NCBI RefSeq assembly: GCF_052857255.1
Contig: NC_135498.1
Location: 89,694,257-89,758,256, forward strand
Direction of reading: 5' to 3'
Length of the DNA: 64,000 nucleotides
Source of the DNA: Amblyomma americanum
Lineage: Eukaryota; Arthropoda; Arachnida; Ixodida; Ixodidae
This document shows, piece after piece, positions 41,004-53,165 of the stretch; within the stretch, counting starts at the first letter, position 1; the number at the start of each line of letters is the position of its first letter. A program made the translations under genes and the position numbers. The notes beneath the pieces are model-generated. The model did no database searches. It saw only the letters and a list, made by a program, of their open reading frames with translations, and was not told the origin of the DNA.

Positions 41004-42472
41004 ATATACATACTGTTCATATAAAATTGACTGCACACCTAATTAATGGCGTACTGTACATATTGTGAACCTGATGTTTAAATCTGGCATTTTTCCACAT
41101 GAACTAAAGCGTAGAAATATTATTCCGGTCTTTAAGAAGGGTGATAGTGCTTTAGTGACAAATTATTGTCCAATTTGGTTTCTGGCTTGTCTCAACAAAG
41201 TAATTGACAAACTAATTGCGAATCGTCTTGTTAAATATTTTTGCGTAAATTCAATATATTACCGCTTTGTCAGTATGGTTTTCGTTCTGGGTATTCTACT
41301 GAACGTGTTCTTATAACTATTACAGACAAAGTAAGAATTGCTATTGATGGAGGAAAATTTGCAGGAGCCGTTTTTTTAGACTTGTCGAAAGCTTTTGACA
41401 CCATTAATTATGCAATTTTATTCACTAGGCTAGAAGAAATTGGTATTGCCGGCCCCCCGTTATTGTTGCTACAAAATTACTTGCAAAATAGATCACAAAC
41501 TGTCATTATTTCAGATGTCCACTCTGATGCTGTGTTCATGAACTTAGGCATACCGCAAGGTTCTATTCTGAGTCCCCTCTTATTTTTCATTCATATTAAT
41601 ACCTTACCAAAGTGCTTCGGTTCCTCCTACTGCATATTATATGCTGGCGACACCACAATTTATAACTCAGATGCAAGCGTTACTAAACTCGTATCAAAAC
41701 TTAATCATGACCTGGACAACCTTTTATCTTGGTGCAGTCAACACAGTTTTACCATCAATTCCAGTAAAACGTAGTTTGTTGTTTTCAGCTCGCAATAACG
41801 CCAGGCACTTACCATTCCTCCTGTCTCAATTGGTCAACATATCATAGACGCTAGTGATTTCGCATTATTTCTGGAAGTGTATTTGGACCGTAATCTAAAG
41901 TTTCATCAACACATAACCAATATAAAAAAGAAAATGGCATACGTTTCAGAATCCTTACTAAAGCCCTTCCATACTTTTCTAACAGCACATTAATATCCTT
42001 ATATTACGCATTTGTACACCCACACATCAGTTACTCTATAGTATGCTGGAGAAAAAGTTATGCTACTCATCTTAAATCATTGCAGATAATTCCAAATCAA
42101 GCCATTCGTACACTTACCTATAGTTCTTATTACATCGATGCAGCATTTATTCTTCGGGATTATAACATCCTCTCCGTATCACAGCTGGTTAGATACTCTC
42201 TTGGCATTCCAATGTACAAACTTGTCAACAATATAACTTCTCTTCCTCTCATACCACAGTGTTATCTTGTAAACGACAGCATAACCCGGTATGCACTGAA
42301 TAACCATAATGTCCTGCCTAATGTACGCACAAATTATGGGAAACAGGCAATTCATTTCTCGTCAGTTGCTGTCTGGAACACTGTACCATTAGAACTAAAG
42401 AATGCTCATTCAATCTCCAACTTTAAAGCACACTTTAAACGAGCAATTCTTAGCTATGAGCCCTCATTGTGA
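41004..42472 (+). pseudogene. CR1/L2-group LINE RT, continued after insertion
   Basis: Directly after the TRIM the ORF2 frame resumes (IHTVHIKLTAHLINGVL). RT motifs follow: LKRRNIIPVFKKGD, a frameshift near 41240, LPLCQYGFRSGYSTE, GAVFLDLSKAFDTINY (motif A intact) and LGIPQGSILSPLLFFI (motif B). The catalytic box is Tyr-Ala-Gly-Asp at 41640-41651, with the first aspartate lost. After another break near 41774, the C-terminal domain at 42080-42472 is open (RYSLGIPMYKLVNN, then YGKQAIHFSSVAVWNTVP). The missing YxDD aspartate makes it inactive. Confidence 0.85.
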
Positions 42473-42812
42473 TGAAATCGATTCCGTGTCTTCTTACATG
42501 TATTTTCCACTGCCTCCTAACTTCCGTTATATTTCAGTACAATATATAATTCAGTATGTTTGGCTGGTCTTTTGTAAAAGCTTTTTAATAGTTTTTATTT
42601 CCCTCCTATGTATCTCCTTTATGTTGTACCCCATATGTATATATTCAATATCTCATATTCGTCTGATATGTCGCAGCTGTTAAATGATTTACACGATGTA
42701 TTAGATTAGGAGGTCCCATTACATTCTTTTACTTCGGGACCTTCTTCTGTATGATATACTTTACGTATGTAAAATATTAACAAATAAAGAGCGATTCTGA
42801 CTGATTCTGATG
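42473..42812 (+). repeat. 3' UTR and tail of the CR1/L2-group LINE
   Basis: It is AT-rich, with CAAATAAAGAGCGATTCTG near 42781 and two repeats of GATTCTGA at the end. Short tandem ends of this kind, rather than poly(A), are usual for the L2/CR1 group. Another LINE fragment begins at the next base. Confidence 0.7.
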
Positions 42813-43021
42813 TCTACAACCCATGGAAGTTCCCTCCATACCCATCCCACCCCCCTCCTCATAGAAGGCATCTCTGCGAGCTGCTCAACCGCCTGTCCAA
42901 ACAAGGCTATTGTACAGAGCTCTCCGTGAAGCAGAGGCCCGTGGACTCTTGGACAATTAGGAGCTCACCCTTTAGGACCTCTTGTTTTTTCCTAGAATAA
43001 AGTTCGTCTTCCTCCTCCTCC
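42813..43021 (+). pseudogene. I/R1-like LINE 3' end
   Basis: The translation gives SLRAAQPPVQTRLLYRALREAEARGLLDN-type sequence, close to the C-terminal end seen at 5750 on the minus strand. It is followed by AGAATAAAGTTCGTC and a (CTC)n tail. It appears to have inserted exactly at the end of the preceding LINE. Confidence 0.65.
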
Positions 43022-44450
43022 CAGATATTTCATTTAAGTTCGACCACAGGGATAGCGCTAACGATGAATAATATCATCTTAATAAATTACTGAGCGTCAG
43101 TTTCTATCCTTTGTCTGGGATGCGGCCGATTTTGGCGCTACTTTTTCTACTTTTCTTTCTCAGTTTTCACAAATTTCCACGCTTTTTGTTGACTCTTTTC
43201 ACTAAATAATCACACAGACCACCTTGCTCGCTGGACGCTGAAGCTTAAAGCTCAAGACAGTCGCATACTATCATGTACAAATCAGCACGCCTCCAGCAAG
43301 GCGCTGACTGCCAGTTCCCCCAACCTGTCGAGCACCCCGAACATCGTGAACCTGACGCCTTGGCCTCTTAGCTATCTCTGATCTCCTCAACACTGGCGAC
43401 GAGCAGCGTCAGGAATAATCCTTACGACATTGCACTGACTGCACAAGCTCTGGAAACCCGCATCTGACCGTGAAGCTGTACCTTCTTCAGAACAGCATTC
43501 TCTACTTCACTAGAATACGACTTCACGCGCCTCCCCTACTGCTCATTGCCATGAAAGAGCACCTATGAAGGAACACCTACTTTGTGGAGCTGATCAATGC
43601 GATCTGAAACTTAAACAGGGGTAATTAGTAGCCGGCTGTTAAGGAAATGATTGTTATAGAATATCTTATGAAATATGCATAGGCGAGAAATTTCTACGCG
43701 AGAGGAAGTGTGTTCAGGAAAAAGGTGAAGAAAAGAGCGCTCTCGGTTTAAGTATTTGTAGCATAAAGAAATACAAGGAAGTGTGAGTAGGATGAAAACG
43801 GTTTCGAGGCATTGAGAAGAAAGGAAGTGAAAGAACAGTGTCTGCTTTAAATCGGTGCTTTGTTTTTAGGCACAACAAAAATACAATTCCTGCATAGCGC
43901 AAACGTCACACAGGTATGATATTCATTTCCTAGAGTGCTAAAAGGCAAATAAAGCCCAAACTCGGTTGCTATTGTAATGTACAATTTGCGCCAGCCTAAA
44001 TATCACGAAAGAAACAAAAGATGTCAGAAATGTTCCAGTATATGAGAGTATCTGCTCAAATTACAGTGCACGATGTTTGAGTTTCTTGCTGGCGAATTTG
44101 CCATATTAGATTTTGGGACCTGAAGCTCGCTAATTAGCTAATAGGACAATGATCCGCCTCAAGTTGAGCTCAGGTAAAGTGAGCCGAGTCACATTCACAA
44201 ACTTGTATTTGGCCGCAAATCACAATAGGCACTGATTTATCGCTCTTGGTAAAGAAAGTGGCTTCAGAGACCAGCGGTAGGTTTAAATAGGAAATCGAAG
44301 AACTTGGACTGGCGCATGCAGCAAACGCCTTGCAGGAGAGTTGAATCTTGGTTCCTTGAATAACCAAATGGGAGAATATAATTGTACGTATATATAATTT
44401 TTGAGGTGTTGCAAAGAAAAATGGGCGGCAAAATGCAAACAAAAGTATAT
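43022..44450. other. Unrecognised sequence
   Basis: No domain, repeat terminus or inverted repeat of note is seen. The short frame at 43714-43902 is not supported. Confidence 0.4.
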
Positions 44451-44454
44451 ATCG

Positions 44455-44526
44455 ACGTGAGGCCAGTCTTTGAACGAGAGACATCGCACTCGCAAAGCGA
44501 GCGCTCGACCACTGAGCTACACCCCC
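44455..44526 (-). tRNA. tRNA-Ala(TGC)-like pseudogene
   Basis: On the minus strand GGGGGTGTAGCTCAGTGGTC starts well (acceptor, A box and D arm). The anticodon region CTCGCTTTGCGAG contains TGC, but it forms a short self-complementary hairpin rather than a normal arm. The T arm (TCTCGTTCAAAGACTGG) and 3' acceptor are degraded, so it is not functional. Confidence 0.5.
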
Positions 44527-44529
44527 ATT

Positions 44530-46275
44530 TTCTCTTTATTGCATGGAAGTACACCCACCTTGACGCGCTTTAGGCCCAACTTAACTAGCGTGCAATGGGG
44601 TCATATTGAAATTGGGATCTTCATCGCCAATATCTGATGATGTCGATGTCTACGGCTGATACAAGAGGAATATTCGGAGCTCTCTCTATCAGAATTGTAC
44701 CAATTCTCAATTGCTCTGCGAACAGAGGGGAATAACTCCACTATTTTATTGCAGTGAGTAGCCCATTCGAGTCACGCAATGTTTAAAATTAAAAAAATGC
44801 ATAGGCGGATCTCAGAGAAATTCTTCGCATTACCTTCGTGCAGTAAATGTGACGATGGGGTCATTCCTGCCCCCAGATGAATAGAGTCATTCTTGAAAAT
44901 CCTCATTATGAGTTCAGTTTTTTGATCAAAAGTCTGTCAGTGCTTATTATGCCCGTGCCGCGAATCAGGCGCTTGCATGTTGTAATCACCTGTAGGCAGC
45001 TGACACGACAACATGCAGTTGTCCGCGGCGTCTTTTATTGTTCACTTACGAACAATTCACGTAGCCATTAAAAAAATCTGTCAGCTGACGCGTTAGCAAT
45101 GAAAGTTCATAAAACATTCTAGGAGTGGGCTGCGAGTGCAGCCTGTGCTAACAGTGGAACAGTAAGAATCTGGTCATACCTCTAGCTTACAGAAGATGCA
45201 GAAGACGTGTTAATGCACTGCTGCCGAAACTCTAGTGGAGACGGTACACGCTTTGAGTGATGCCAGGGCTCCCAGTACAACAGGTGTGCCGGGGGCACTG
45301 CATCCTCGTGCTCAGTCAAGCTGAGGGTAATGCCAGGCTGCGTGGGCTCACTAGAAGGTTTGCTGTAGGGCTACAGAGGGCGCAGTCGCCCTTCATCGTT
45401 TTATGTCATCATGATTTGTGAACACTTGAGGGTCTTTGATGCGGCATCACAAAAGAGAGGGGACAAAAGGTAATCACATGGCCTGTAAAATTAACGGTAA
45501 GCTGTTTAATAGACAAAACGACAACAAAGATCTGCAAACCCTTGCAGTAAATAACAATGTATGCTACAGGAATTACTCACCTGTATTAATTAGTATTACC
45601 TGCATGAATTTGTTGGAAATTTCTTAAGAAACGATAACGTCAAAAAGTTCATTTCCCTCCGCGATGGCACCCGTAGTAAGAGTCTTATGGACGCTTTTGT
45701 TGAGCGATGTACGCAAATAACCTATGTACCTAAGCAAATAAGCAATCGTCCCGATGATCGGGAGGCAGGTGTTAATATATAGGATGTTGTGTTATTTGCG
45801 AAAAAGTCACCAGAGTTAACGACGAAATGACTTATGACATTACCTCTCATACAAGGGATGCCAGAGAAACAGAGGATAGTAAATGAGTATATAACAATCA
45901 ACCTGCAGTCGTACAGAGGTAGTTTTATTGCTTTAAAGAGGCCATGACATGGTCGTTTTTCATATTGCAGTTTTGCGCTTCAGTAACTAATACAAGAGCT
46001 TATGATTCAGTTTCCGAAATTTGGCTGCCCTGGACGCGCTCAATATTCCGAAAATTGCGATCGATATTGACAACGGGAAACTCCTGAAACCAGCAGCGAC
46101 CGCCATAATGAATGCTATCGTGACAATACCAGGGCATACACGGAGCAACGTCCTCTGGTCTTGTTTCTGCAATATGCGAAGCGAGGTCTCTTCTCCCCTG
46201 TACTTGCGCGGGCGATCAAAGTAGCAGTCGTCCCCCGTATATGAGTGACTGGTGGCGCAAAAGGGTTAATAATAG
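44530..46275. other. Unrecognised sequence
   Basis: A degraded frame around 45625-45780 (VKKFISLRDGTRSKSLMDAFVE) looks protein-like but matches nothing I know and is followed by stops. The rest shows no clear feature. Confidence 0.35.
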
Positions 46276-46405
46276 TGTGAGCACAGTGCGTGACCCTCGT
46301 CTTCATCTGTGAATATTCATCATCATCTCGCATCTTCGTCTTTTGAGGAGTGGCCGCCATATTTGCCAGCGGGAATAAAGAGCTCGCTTGGTCCACAGTC
46401 TCACA
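46276..46405 (+). repeat. 5' LTR
   Basis: It is 130 bp, unusually short for Gypsy, with termini TGTGAG/CTCACA and GGGAATAAAGAG as a poly(A) signal. The 3' LTR differs only by having two rather than three ATC units near 46320. Just downstream, TGGTGGAGGCTGC at 46408 is a probable primer-binding site. Confidence 0.9.
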
Positions 46406-47854
46406 AGTGGTGGAGGCTGCTCTAGATCCCGCGTCCTCTCCGTCGCCACACTGCAGCTCGGTTCCGGTCGTCACCTGGTCGGATTATCTCCGAAGATGGA
46501 AACTGTCGGCCAACAACGCCGTGACGCTTCCGCAGGCCTTGCCGGTGCATCAGCAGGTGTGCTACCCCTACCTGCTGATCCCTCGGCCCGCAGCTCTGAC
46601 TCCAGCGCCCCCGCTGCTCCTATGTAACCTGGACACCCGACATGGACCGTCACGACCCTTCAGCGCGAGCCTCCTACATTTCCGGGTCTCCGTGGTGGTG
46701 ACGTCGAGGACTGGCTCGATAAGTACAATCAGGTCAGTGCCTACAATCGCTCGGACTCTGCCATGAAGCTTCTCCACGTGCCATTCTATTTAACCGCCGT
46801 GGCTAAGACTTGGTTCGTCAACCATAAAGATACCATCCCGGACTGGACCCACTTTACATCGCAGCTTCGGCAAATTTTTGGCACTGTTGCTGCCAGCCTG
46901 GCCATCTACAAACAAAAGTTAGATGCGCGTGCCCAGCTGCCTGGCGAATCTTACCCGTCTTACATTGAAGATGTTTTGAGCCTGTGTCGACGTGTCAATA
47001 GTGCCATGTCCGAGTACTATCGGGTCTGTCACATTCTTAAAGGCATCGGCTCCTTTGCTTTTACCACGCTGGCTGGCCAAAACCCTACCTCAGTCAACGA
47101 TATCCGCACCACATGTCACCGTCTTGACGACCTCCAATCCCTCCGCTTGCAAGACGCCTGGGACCCCCGCCTTTCAAAGGATGTTTACTTGCGCTCTCTC
47201 ACCCGCTCCATCATCCGCGAGGAGCTGCACGGCTCCACCTTACCGTCGCTGGATTCCCATCAGCACCGGCCTACGACCTCGCCATTGCGTGATCTAATCA
47301 AGGACGAGCTCGCTTCCGTTACTCGTCCCGCGGCGTCCGAACCATCTGTGCCTCTTTGTGCGCCCACGTATGCCCAGGTCGCTGCGTCTCCTGCTCCTCC
47401 CGTCTATGCCTCACATTCGCCGCCCGTACAGCCGACTGTCGCCTCCTTATCCCAGCGGCCCGCAATGTACCCAGCGGTTTGGCGGCCGCATTCGCCTCGC
47501 CCTATCTGCTACTACTGCGGAATTCGTGAACATGTTGCGCGCGTTTGTCGTCGGCGCCAGCGCGACGAGCGTAACCAATTTGGTACCGTTCGCAACGACG
47601 AAACCTACTCATCGTGTGGTTACCGCCCTACTGTTGCCTCCAATACTCCTCATCATGACGACACATACTCATCGTTTCCTTACCGGCCAACGTTTCACCC
47701 CAAAGATCCTCCCCGCTTCTTCTCTCCATCGACCTCTCCCGACCGCTCGCCGATTGTCCACTCGTCGCGCCGCCGCTCCCCGTCACCGTTCCGGCGCTCT
47801 TCATCGCCTCTACGTCCAGCCTCTCAAGCACCTGGTCGCAATACGGAAAAATAA
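46388..47854 (+). pseudogene. Gypsy gag with an in-frame stop
   Basis: The frame from 46388 is interrupted by TAA at 46625-46627 and then continues openly to 47854. Conserved gag content starts after the stop: FPGLRGGDVEDWLDKYNQV, then AMKLLHVPFYLTAVAKTWF and LRQIFGTVAASLAIYKQKL (capsid-like retrotransposon gag domain). The segment is followed by proline/serine-rich sequence and one CCHC zinc knuckle at 47507-47548 (CYYCGIREHVARVC). Gag assembles the particle and packages RNA. The frame ends at an A-rich run directly before the stop, and pol is open in the -1 frame from about 47839. That fits -1 frameshifting, but the site is not a canonical heptamer. Confidence 0.8.
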
Positions 47855-49239
47855 ATTGTGCAGTTTCCGGAGGTAAAGCTGCACCACTCGCCCACCCTTC
47901 AATTCCTCCTACGCTGCCGTCGAACTTGTTAGCTGTTAATGTTGAAGGCAGTGTTGTCGACTCATTGACTGACACCGGCGCCGCTGTTTCCGTCATCAGT
48001 TCTGCTTTCTGTTCCCATCTTCGTAAAGTGCGCACTCCTTACTGCGGTCCTTCTCTCCGTGCTGCCAATGAAGAATCCACGCATCCTTCCGGTCTGTGTA
48101 CAGCACGCCTCCTTATCAACAGCATCCTGCACCACATCGAGTTCGCTGTACTTCCGTCCTGTGCTCACCCTCTCATCCTCGGCTGGGATTTCCTCCACAC
48201 CGCGCAAGCTGTCATTACATGTTGCCCTCCTACTCTGGAAGTTGCTGACTCCGACCGTTCTGACTCTCCTGCAATTCCATCTCATCACTTGATCCACACC
48301 GCGGACCATGTGCTTTATCCCGGCTCCGAAGATGTCATCTCAGTTGCTTCTGCTTACGTACATGCTGGGGACGTTTTCGCCACAGCCGTGCCCCGTCTCC
48401 TCTCCAGGGGCATTCTCCTCGTCGCATCCCTTCTTCGCTTCGTCAATGGGACTGCCCTTCTGACTGCGCTCAATACTACGTCGGAGCCTATTCTTATGCG
48501 CGCTGGTACTAAAGTGGCTTCTGTGTCTGCCATTCAACCTGTCATCGTTCTTTCCTCGCCACCATCCAGCTTCGCCATTTCGTCCCATCCTTTTTCTCCG
48601 GCAGCTATTTCCGCTACTATCAGCCACGATCTCAGGCCTGCTCAAAAAGCAGAATTGCTTGTCCTCTTGAACAAACAAGCCGCTTCTTTAGATAGCCAGT
48701 CGAAATTTTTGGGCCAAACATCGGCGGCTACGCATCGCATCCACACTGACGGTTCGCGCATCATTCGCTGCCGCCCGTATCGTGTGTCTCCTAGTGAACG
48801 AAAAATTATTCAAGATAATGTTACCGACATGCTCAAGCGCCGCATCATACGACCTTCTTCAAGTCCTTGGTCCTCACCAGTCGTGCTGGTACAAAAGAAG
48901 GATGGATCCGTAGGCTTTTGTGTCGGCTACTGGCAAATCCCCATGCATGAAGAGGACAAAGAGAAGACAGCTTTCGCCACGCCATGTGGCTTATATGAAT
49001 TTAATGTTATGCCGTTTGGCTTGTGCAATGCTCCGGCCACGTTCGAACGCATGATTGACACCGTACTCCGCGGACTGAAATGGAAAACTTGCCTCTGCTA
49101 CCTGGACAACATCGTAATTTTCTCCTCGACTTTTTCTGAGCAACTCGCCCGCCTCAATGAAGTTCTAAGTGCTCTTTTTGCGGCCGGACTTCAGTTAAAC
49201 ACAAAGAAGTGTTGCTTTGCTTCTCGGACACGTCGTTAG
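47855..49239 (+). pseudogene. Gypsy pol: protease and RT, with RT deletion
   Basis: The aspartic protease active site DTGA is at 47971-47982 and the LILGWDFL flap-side motif is near 48175. The RT begins near 48830 (IIRPSSSPWSSPVVLVQKKDG). At about 48920, GFCV is joined directly to GYWQIPM. In the family some 35-40 residues lie between these blocks, including the motif A aspartate, so they are deleted. The catalytic box is Tyr-Leu-Asp-Asn (49099-49110) instead of YxDD. The frame is lost near 49220. This copy cannot make an active RT. Confidence 0.85.
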
Positions 49240-50330
49240 TCGCATAGGCATAAAACCAGATCCGGATAAAGTTGCTGCAGTACTGCATTTTCCCCGCCCC
49301 AGGCCGATTAAAGACCTGCGCAGTTTTCTAGGACTCGCCTCATACTTTCGTCGTTTCATCCGAGGTTTCGCATCCATCGCCGCACCTTTGCATCAGCTTC
49401 TTGGAGTCAGCACGCCCTTCGTTTAGTCTGAGGCCTGCGTGGCCGCCTTTACTTCTCTAAAGCAGGCTCTCACATCTGATCCGATACTGGCTAATTTTGA
49501 TGACAGCGCTTCAACGATTTTGCACACTGACGCCAGTGGACACGGCATTGGTGCCGTTCTTCTGCAGCGCCAGCATTCTTCGACTGAGCGCATGATTGCT
49601 TACGCAAGTCGTACCCTGACTGCAGCGGACCAGAACTACACGATCACTGAACAAGAGTGTCTTGTAGTTGTCTGGGCCGTTCAGAAATTTCGCCCCTATT
49701 TGTACGGTCGCCAGTTCACCATTGTAACTGACCATCATGCGTTGTGCTGGTTGTAGTCACAGAAGAACTTGTCTGGGCGCCTCGGCCGCTGGATTCTCCT
49801 CCTCCAGGAGTATGATTTCACAGTCCCCTACAAATCGGGAAAAAAACACAAAGACGCCGATGCGCTCTCTTGTTGCCCCTTCGCCTCCGCAGAACCTCTG
49901 TGCTCTCCTTCTGTTGCTTCATCGCTCCCAGCTACTAATTCCATCGCTACCCACGCCTCGACGGCCGCAGCCATCGATCTGGTGCCCGCTCCCGCTCTCG
50001 GCGATCTCGCTTCAGCACAGCGGGCCGACCCTTACTGCCGGACTCTCTGTGAACGCCTTAGTGGGGCTATGCGGCCTCCAAATGCCCGCCTCCGACGCCA
50101 ACTCAACTGTTTCAAGCTGGTTGACGGCACCCTTTTTTGGCACAATCATAGCCCCCTGGGTCACGCCTGGGTGCCTGTCATTCCCCATTCTCTTCGCCGT
50201 GAGGTTTTGCAGGCGCTTCATGACGACCCCGTGGCCGGCCACTTAGGATTCCAGAAAACATATGACCGTATAAAGCGCCGTTTCTTTTGGCCTGGTCTCT
50301 TCACCTCTGTCGCCAAATATATATTGCATC
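49217..50330 (+). pseudogene. Gypsy pol: RNase H and integrase N-terminus
   Basis: In the next frame the RT connection (DLRSFLGLASYFRRFI) leads to RNase H (ILHTDASGHGIGAVL, YASRTLTAADQNY, TDHHALCWL). TAG stops fall at 49424 and 49754, both at places normally coding Trp or a downstream residue. The frame then continues to the integrase zinc-binding region (VAGHLGFQKTYDRIKRRFF), whose second half (ASCIPCQRRK) is already in another frame, so a frameshift lies near 50325. Confidence 0.8.
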
Positions 50331-51276
50331 TTGCATCCCTTGCCAACGCCGCAAACGCTCCACGTCTCCTCCTACTGGTCTTCTACAACCTCTTCCCTGT
50401 CCTTTCTCACCCTTCGAAGTCGTTGGTATCGACCTGTACGGTACCTTGCCACTAACCTCATCGGGCAATCACTGGATCGTCACAGCCGTCGACCACTTAA
50501 CACGGTAACTGAAACAGCCCCCGTTCCGTGAGGCTCTGCCTCCGAAATTGCCCATTTCTTCCTCAACGCCATTCTTCTGCGCCATGGAGCCCACGTGTCC
50601 TTATCAGTGACCGCGGCAAGTCATTCCTCTCCAGCATCCTTGCCGAAGTTCTCCATGCTTCCCAGACCGCCCATAAAACAACTTCAGCCTATCACCCCCA
50701 GACCAATGGGCTCACCGAACGTTTTCACCGCACCCTGTCAGATATGCTGTCTATGTACATTCACCCCGCCCACACCAACTGGGACGCCATGCTCGCCTTT
50801 GTAACCTTTGCCTACAATACTGCCGTGCAACGAACAACCACTTTCTCCCCGTTTGTCCTTGTGTTCGGTCGCCCCCTACCTTCACTCTCGAAGCATCTTT
50901 CTTCTGTGCCCCCACAACCTCTTCCGGCCTTTCCTATGACGAATTTACTTCCCGTCTTGCCTACTGTCGCACCATTGCCCGCCTGAACACTGCCGCCTGC
51001 CAAGCCTCCCGGAAAACAACCTATGACTTCAAACACCGTTTAGTGCGTTTCTTCCCTCTTGATGAAGTGTTGCTGAGGACTCCTGTGCGTACCCCCGGAT
51101 TGTGCGAAAAATTTCTCAGCCGCTTTATTGGTCCGTACACTGTACTCGATCAAACGTCCCCCGTAAACTATCGCGTTGCTCCTGTCCATCCTGCCCACGA
51201 CCGGCGTTGTCGTGGTGAAGAGATTGTTCATGTGTCGCGCTTAAAGCCCTTCACCCGTCGCCCTATTTCCCTCTAA
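50331..51276 (+). pseudogene. Gypsy pol: integrase core and C-terminus
   Basis: The integrase pieces lie in alternating frames. VVGIDLYGTLPLTSSGNHW (first Asp) is at 50410-50470, and VLISDRGKSFLS (second Asp) and NGLTERFHRTLSDML (Glu) are at 50590-50750. After a break near 50985, a GPY-type C-terminal domain (FIGPYTVLDQTSPVNYRV, then EEIVHVSRLKPFTRR) ends at 51276. Three frame changes separate the parts. There is no chromodomain after the GPY region. Confidence 0.8.
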
Positions 51277-51318
51277 CGTGCGCCCGGGACGGTCGCTTTC
51301 GCCCATAGGGGGTGAAAG

Positions 51319-51445
51319 TGTGAGCACAGTGCGTGACCCTCGTCTTCATCTGTGAATATTCATCATCTCGCATCTTCGTCTTTTGAGGAGTGGCCGCCAT
51401 ATTTGCCAGCGGGAATAAAGAGCTCGCTTGGTCCACAGTCTCACA
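51319..51445 (+). repeat. 3' LTR
   Basis: It is 127 bp and preceded by AGGGGGTGAAAG (51307-51318), a polypurine tract that would prime plus-strand synthesis. The right flank ATAG matches the left flank. Confidence 0.9.
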
Positions 51446-52819
51446 ATAGTAACGCAGTTATTCTTCGGTATCAGCATAGGGTCCGGTTATACAAGGCTGA
51501 TGGGACGGTGATTGACGGTCGGTTGGCTGGTCGGTATGCAAATGGCATCGCTGACGCACTGGTCTGTGAAGCTAGACCGACGACGACGCCAGCAGGACAA
51601 ACGACCCCATGTCGCAGTAGTGTAAAGAGTGAACTTAGTGGGAACTGGAAGAGTGTGGTGGGGGACTAGTTGGCATAACGTTCCACAAACTTAAGAATTT
51701 TAAAACTTAGTGTACCTGACGGTAGCCACGGCGACATGCGCGATGTGCGTGCGCTGGCGAAGATGTGCTTTCATTCGGTGCCTATGCATAGAACCTATCA
51801 GCGAGGCAATTCAGCGACTCGGGCAGAAAACGCCGCACGGGAGTGCCGCTCGTCGCCGTCGCCTGGGCTTGTGCGGCGGAGCGAAAGCTTCACGCCCGGT
51901 GAACAGACAGCCCGAAAACTGTGTGTACCTTATCGAAAAACGTGAAACGAGCGGCTGCATTTCATGTCTTCACATTTGCTTACTAATCACTGGGGAACTC
52001 TGCCAGATGCTTGAATTTCGGCCGACGATGGTCCGCCGGCCCTTTTCGTGACGGAGCCTAGCGAGTATGCAGGATTCCTGTGTACGATTTCGGCGATTGC
52101 GGAGAGCGAATTCGCAAGTTTTAGCGCCTGCAAATAGCTATCGAGCGTAGTTTCGGCCACAGTTCCCTCAATGCGACGACTGCCTACATCGCAGGGCGCG
52201 AGTACAATAATGGGGAGTGCCGATATGTGACCCGGTCTGCACAGCATGTGCTGAAGGCAGACGGCAGCAGCCGTCGGCGTCGGCAGTGGACAACAAATCT
52301 GGTTCTTTTCATTAATTAAAGTGATGTCAGAACTTATTTTTAGCTAAAGCGCTTTAAAATCACATACCCCATGACAAGCAGATGGAATTAGCGGGAAGCG
52401 CCAGTCCTACGCGAAGCGTTTCCCAAGCAGGCGATATAGCATCATTGGTGCTTATTGCAGTGTTATCATAGTGTGTAAATGACTAAAACTACAACCTGTG
52501 GGATACTACAAAATATTTAAGATAAGGGGAGCCCACCTTGCGTTTTATGTGAAGCAAACGAGCTGTACTGTTTGCTCACAGCTATGTAAACAACCCCAGC
52601 GCGGGGCTGCAGTGGTCGTGATCGTCGGAATCCTAGGGCACAATTCACACGCACAGTAAACGCTATATGATGTGCGACTATTTTCAAGCACTCATTTAGA
52701 CGGTGGCGACTATTTATCGTTGCGGGCAGTGAAAGCATTCGAGTCGCTTAAGGTTTTGCAAGCGGCTTGGTTCCTGCAAAAGCGTTCTACGAGCTGAAGG
52801 GGTTGAATGTTCCACTTAC
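51446..52819. other. Unrecognised sequence
   Basis: No domain or known repeat is seen. Short frames at 51710-52051 and 51987-52247 lie on opposite strands, have no conserved motif and are left out. Confidence 0.4.
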
Positions 52820-52830
52820 AAATGCACACA

Positions 52831-53154
52831 GCCACGCCGTGGTGGCTCAGTGGTTAGGGCGCTCGACTACTGATCCGGAGTTCCCGGGTTCGAACCCGAC
52901 CGCGGCGGCTGCGTTTTTATGGAGGAAAAACGCTAAGGCGCCCGTGTGCTGTGCGATGTCAGTGCACGTTAAAGATAGATCCCCAGGTGGTCGAAATTAT
53001 TCCGGAGCCCTCCACTACGGCACCTATTCTTCCTTTCTTCTTTCACTCTCTCCGTTATCCCTTCCCTTACGGCGTGGTTCAGGTGTCCAACGATATATGA
53101 GACAGATACTGCGCCATTTCCTTTCCCCCAAAACCAATTATTATTATTATTATT
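52831..53154 (+). repeat. Ruka-like SINE, full length
   Basis: It has the head, body and (ATT)n tail, and an 11-bp target duplication AAATGCACACA at 52820-52830 and 53155-53165. A GATA duplication lies in the core (AAAGATAGATCCCC). Confidence 0.92.
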
Positions 53155-53165
53155 AAATGCACACA

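Larger units (their letters stand above)
46276..51445 (+). mobile_element. Ty3/Gypsy LTR retrotransposon, complete ends, defective
   Basis: The 5,170-bp element is bounded by direct repeats TGTGAGCACAG..CTCACA, with the flank (A)ATAG at 46271-46275 and 51446-51449. It contains gag, then protease, RT, RNase H and integrase in Ty3/Gypsy order. No envelope frame and no chromodomain are seen. The LTRs are identical except for one ATC unit, indicating recent insertion, but the coding region has at least two stops, several frameshifts and a deletion in the RT. Confidence 0.9.

Noticed and set aside
46276..51445. Possible endogenous retrovirus with envelope
   Set aside because: No frame remains between the integrase end and the 3' LTR for an envelope, and none is seen elsewhere in the element.
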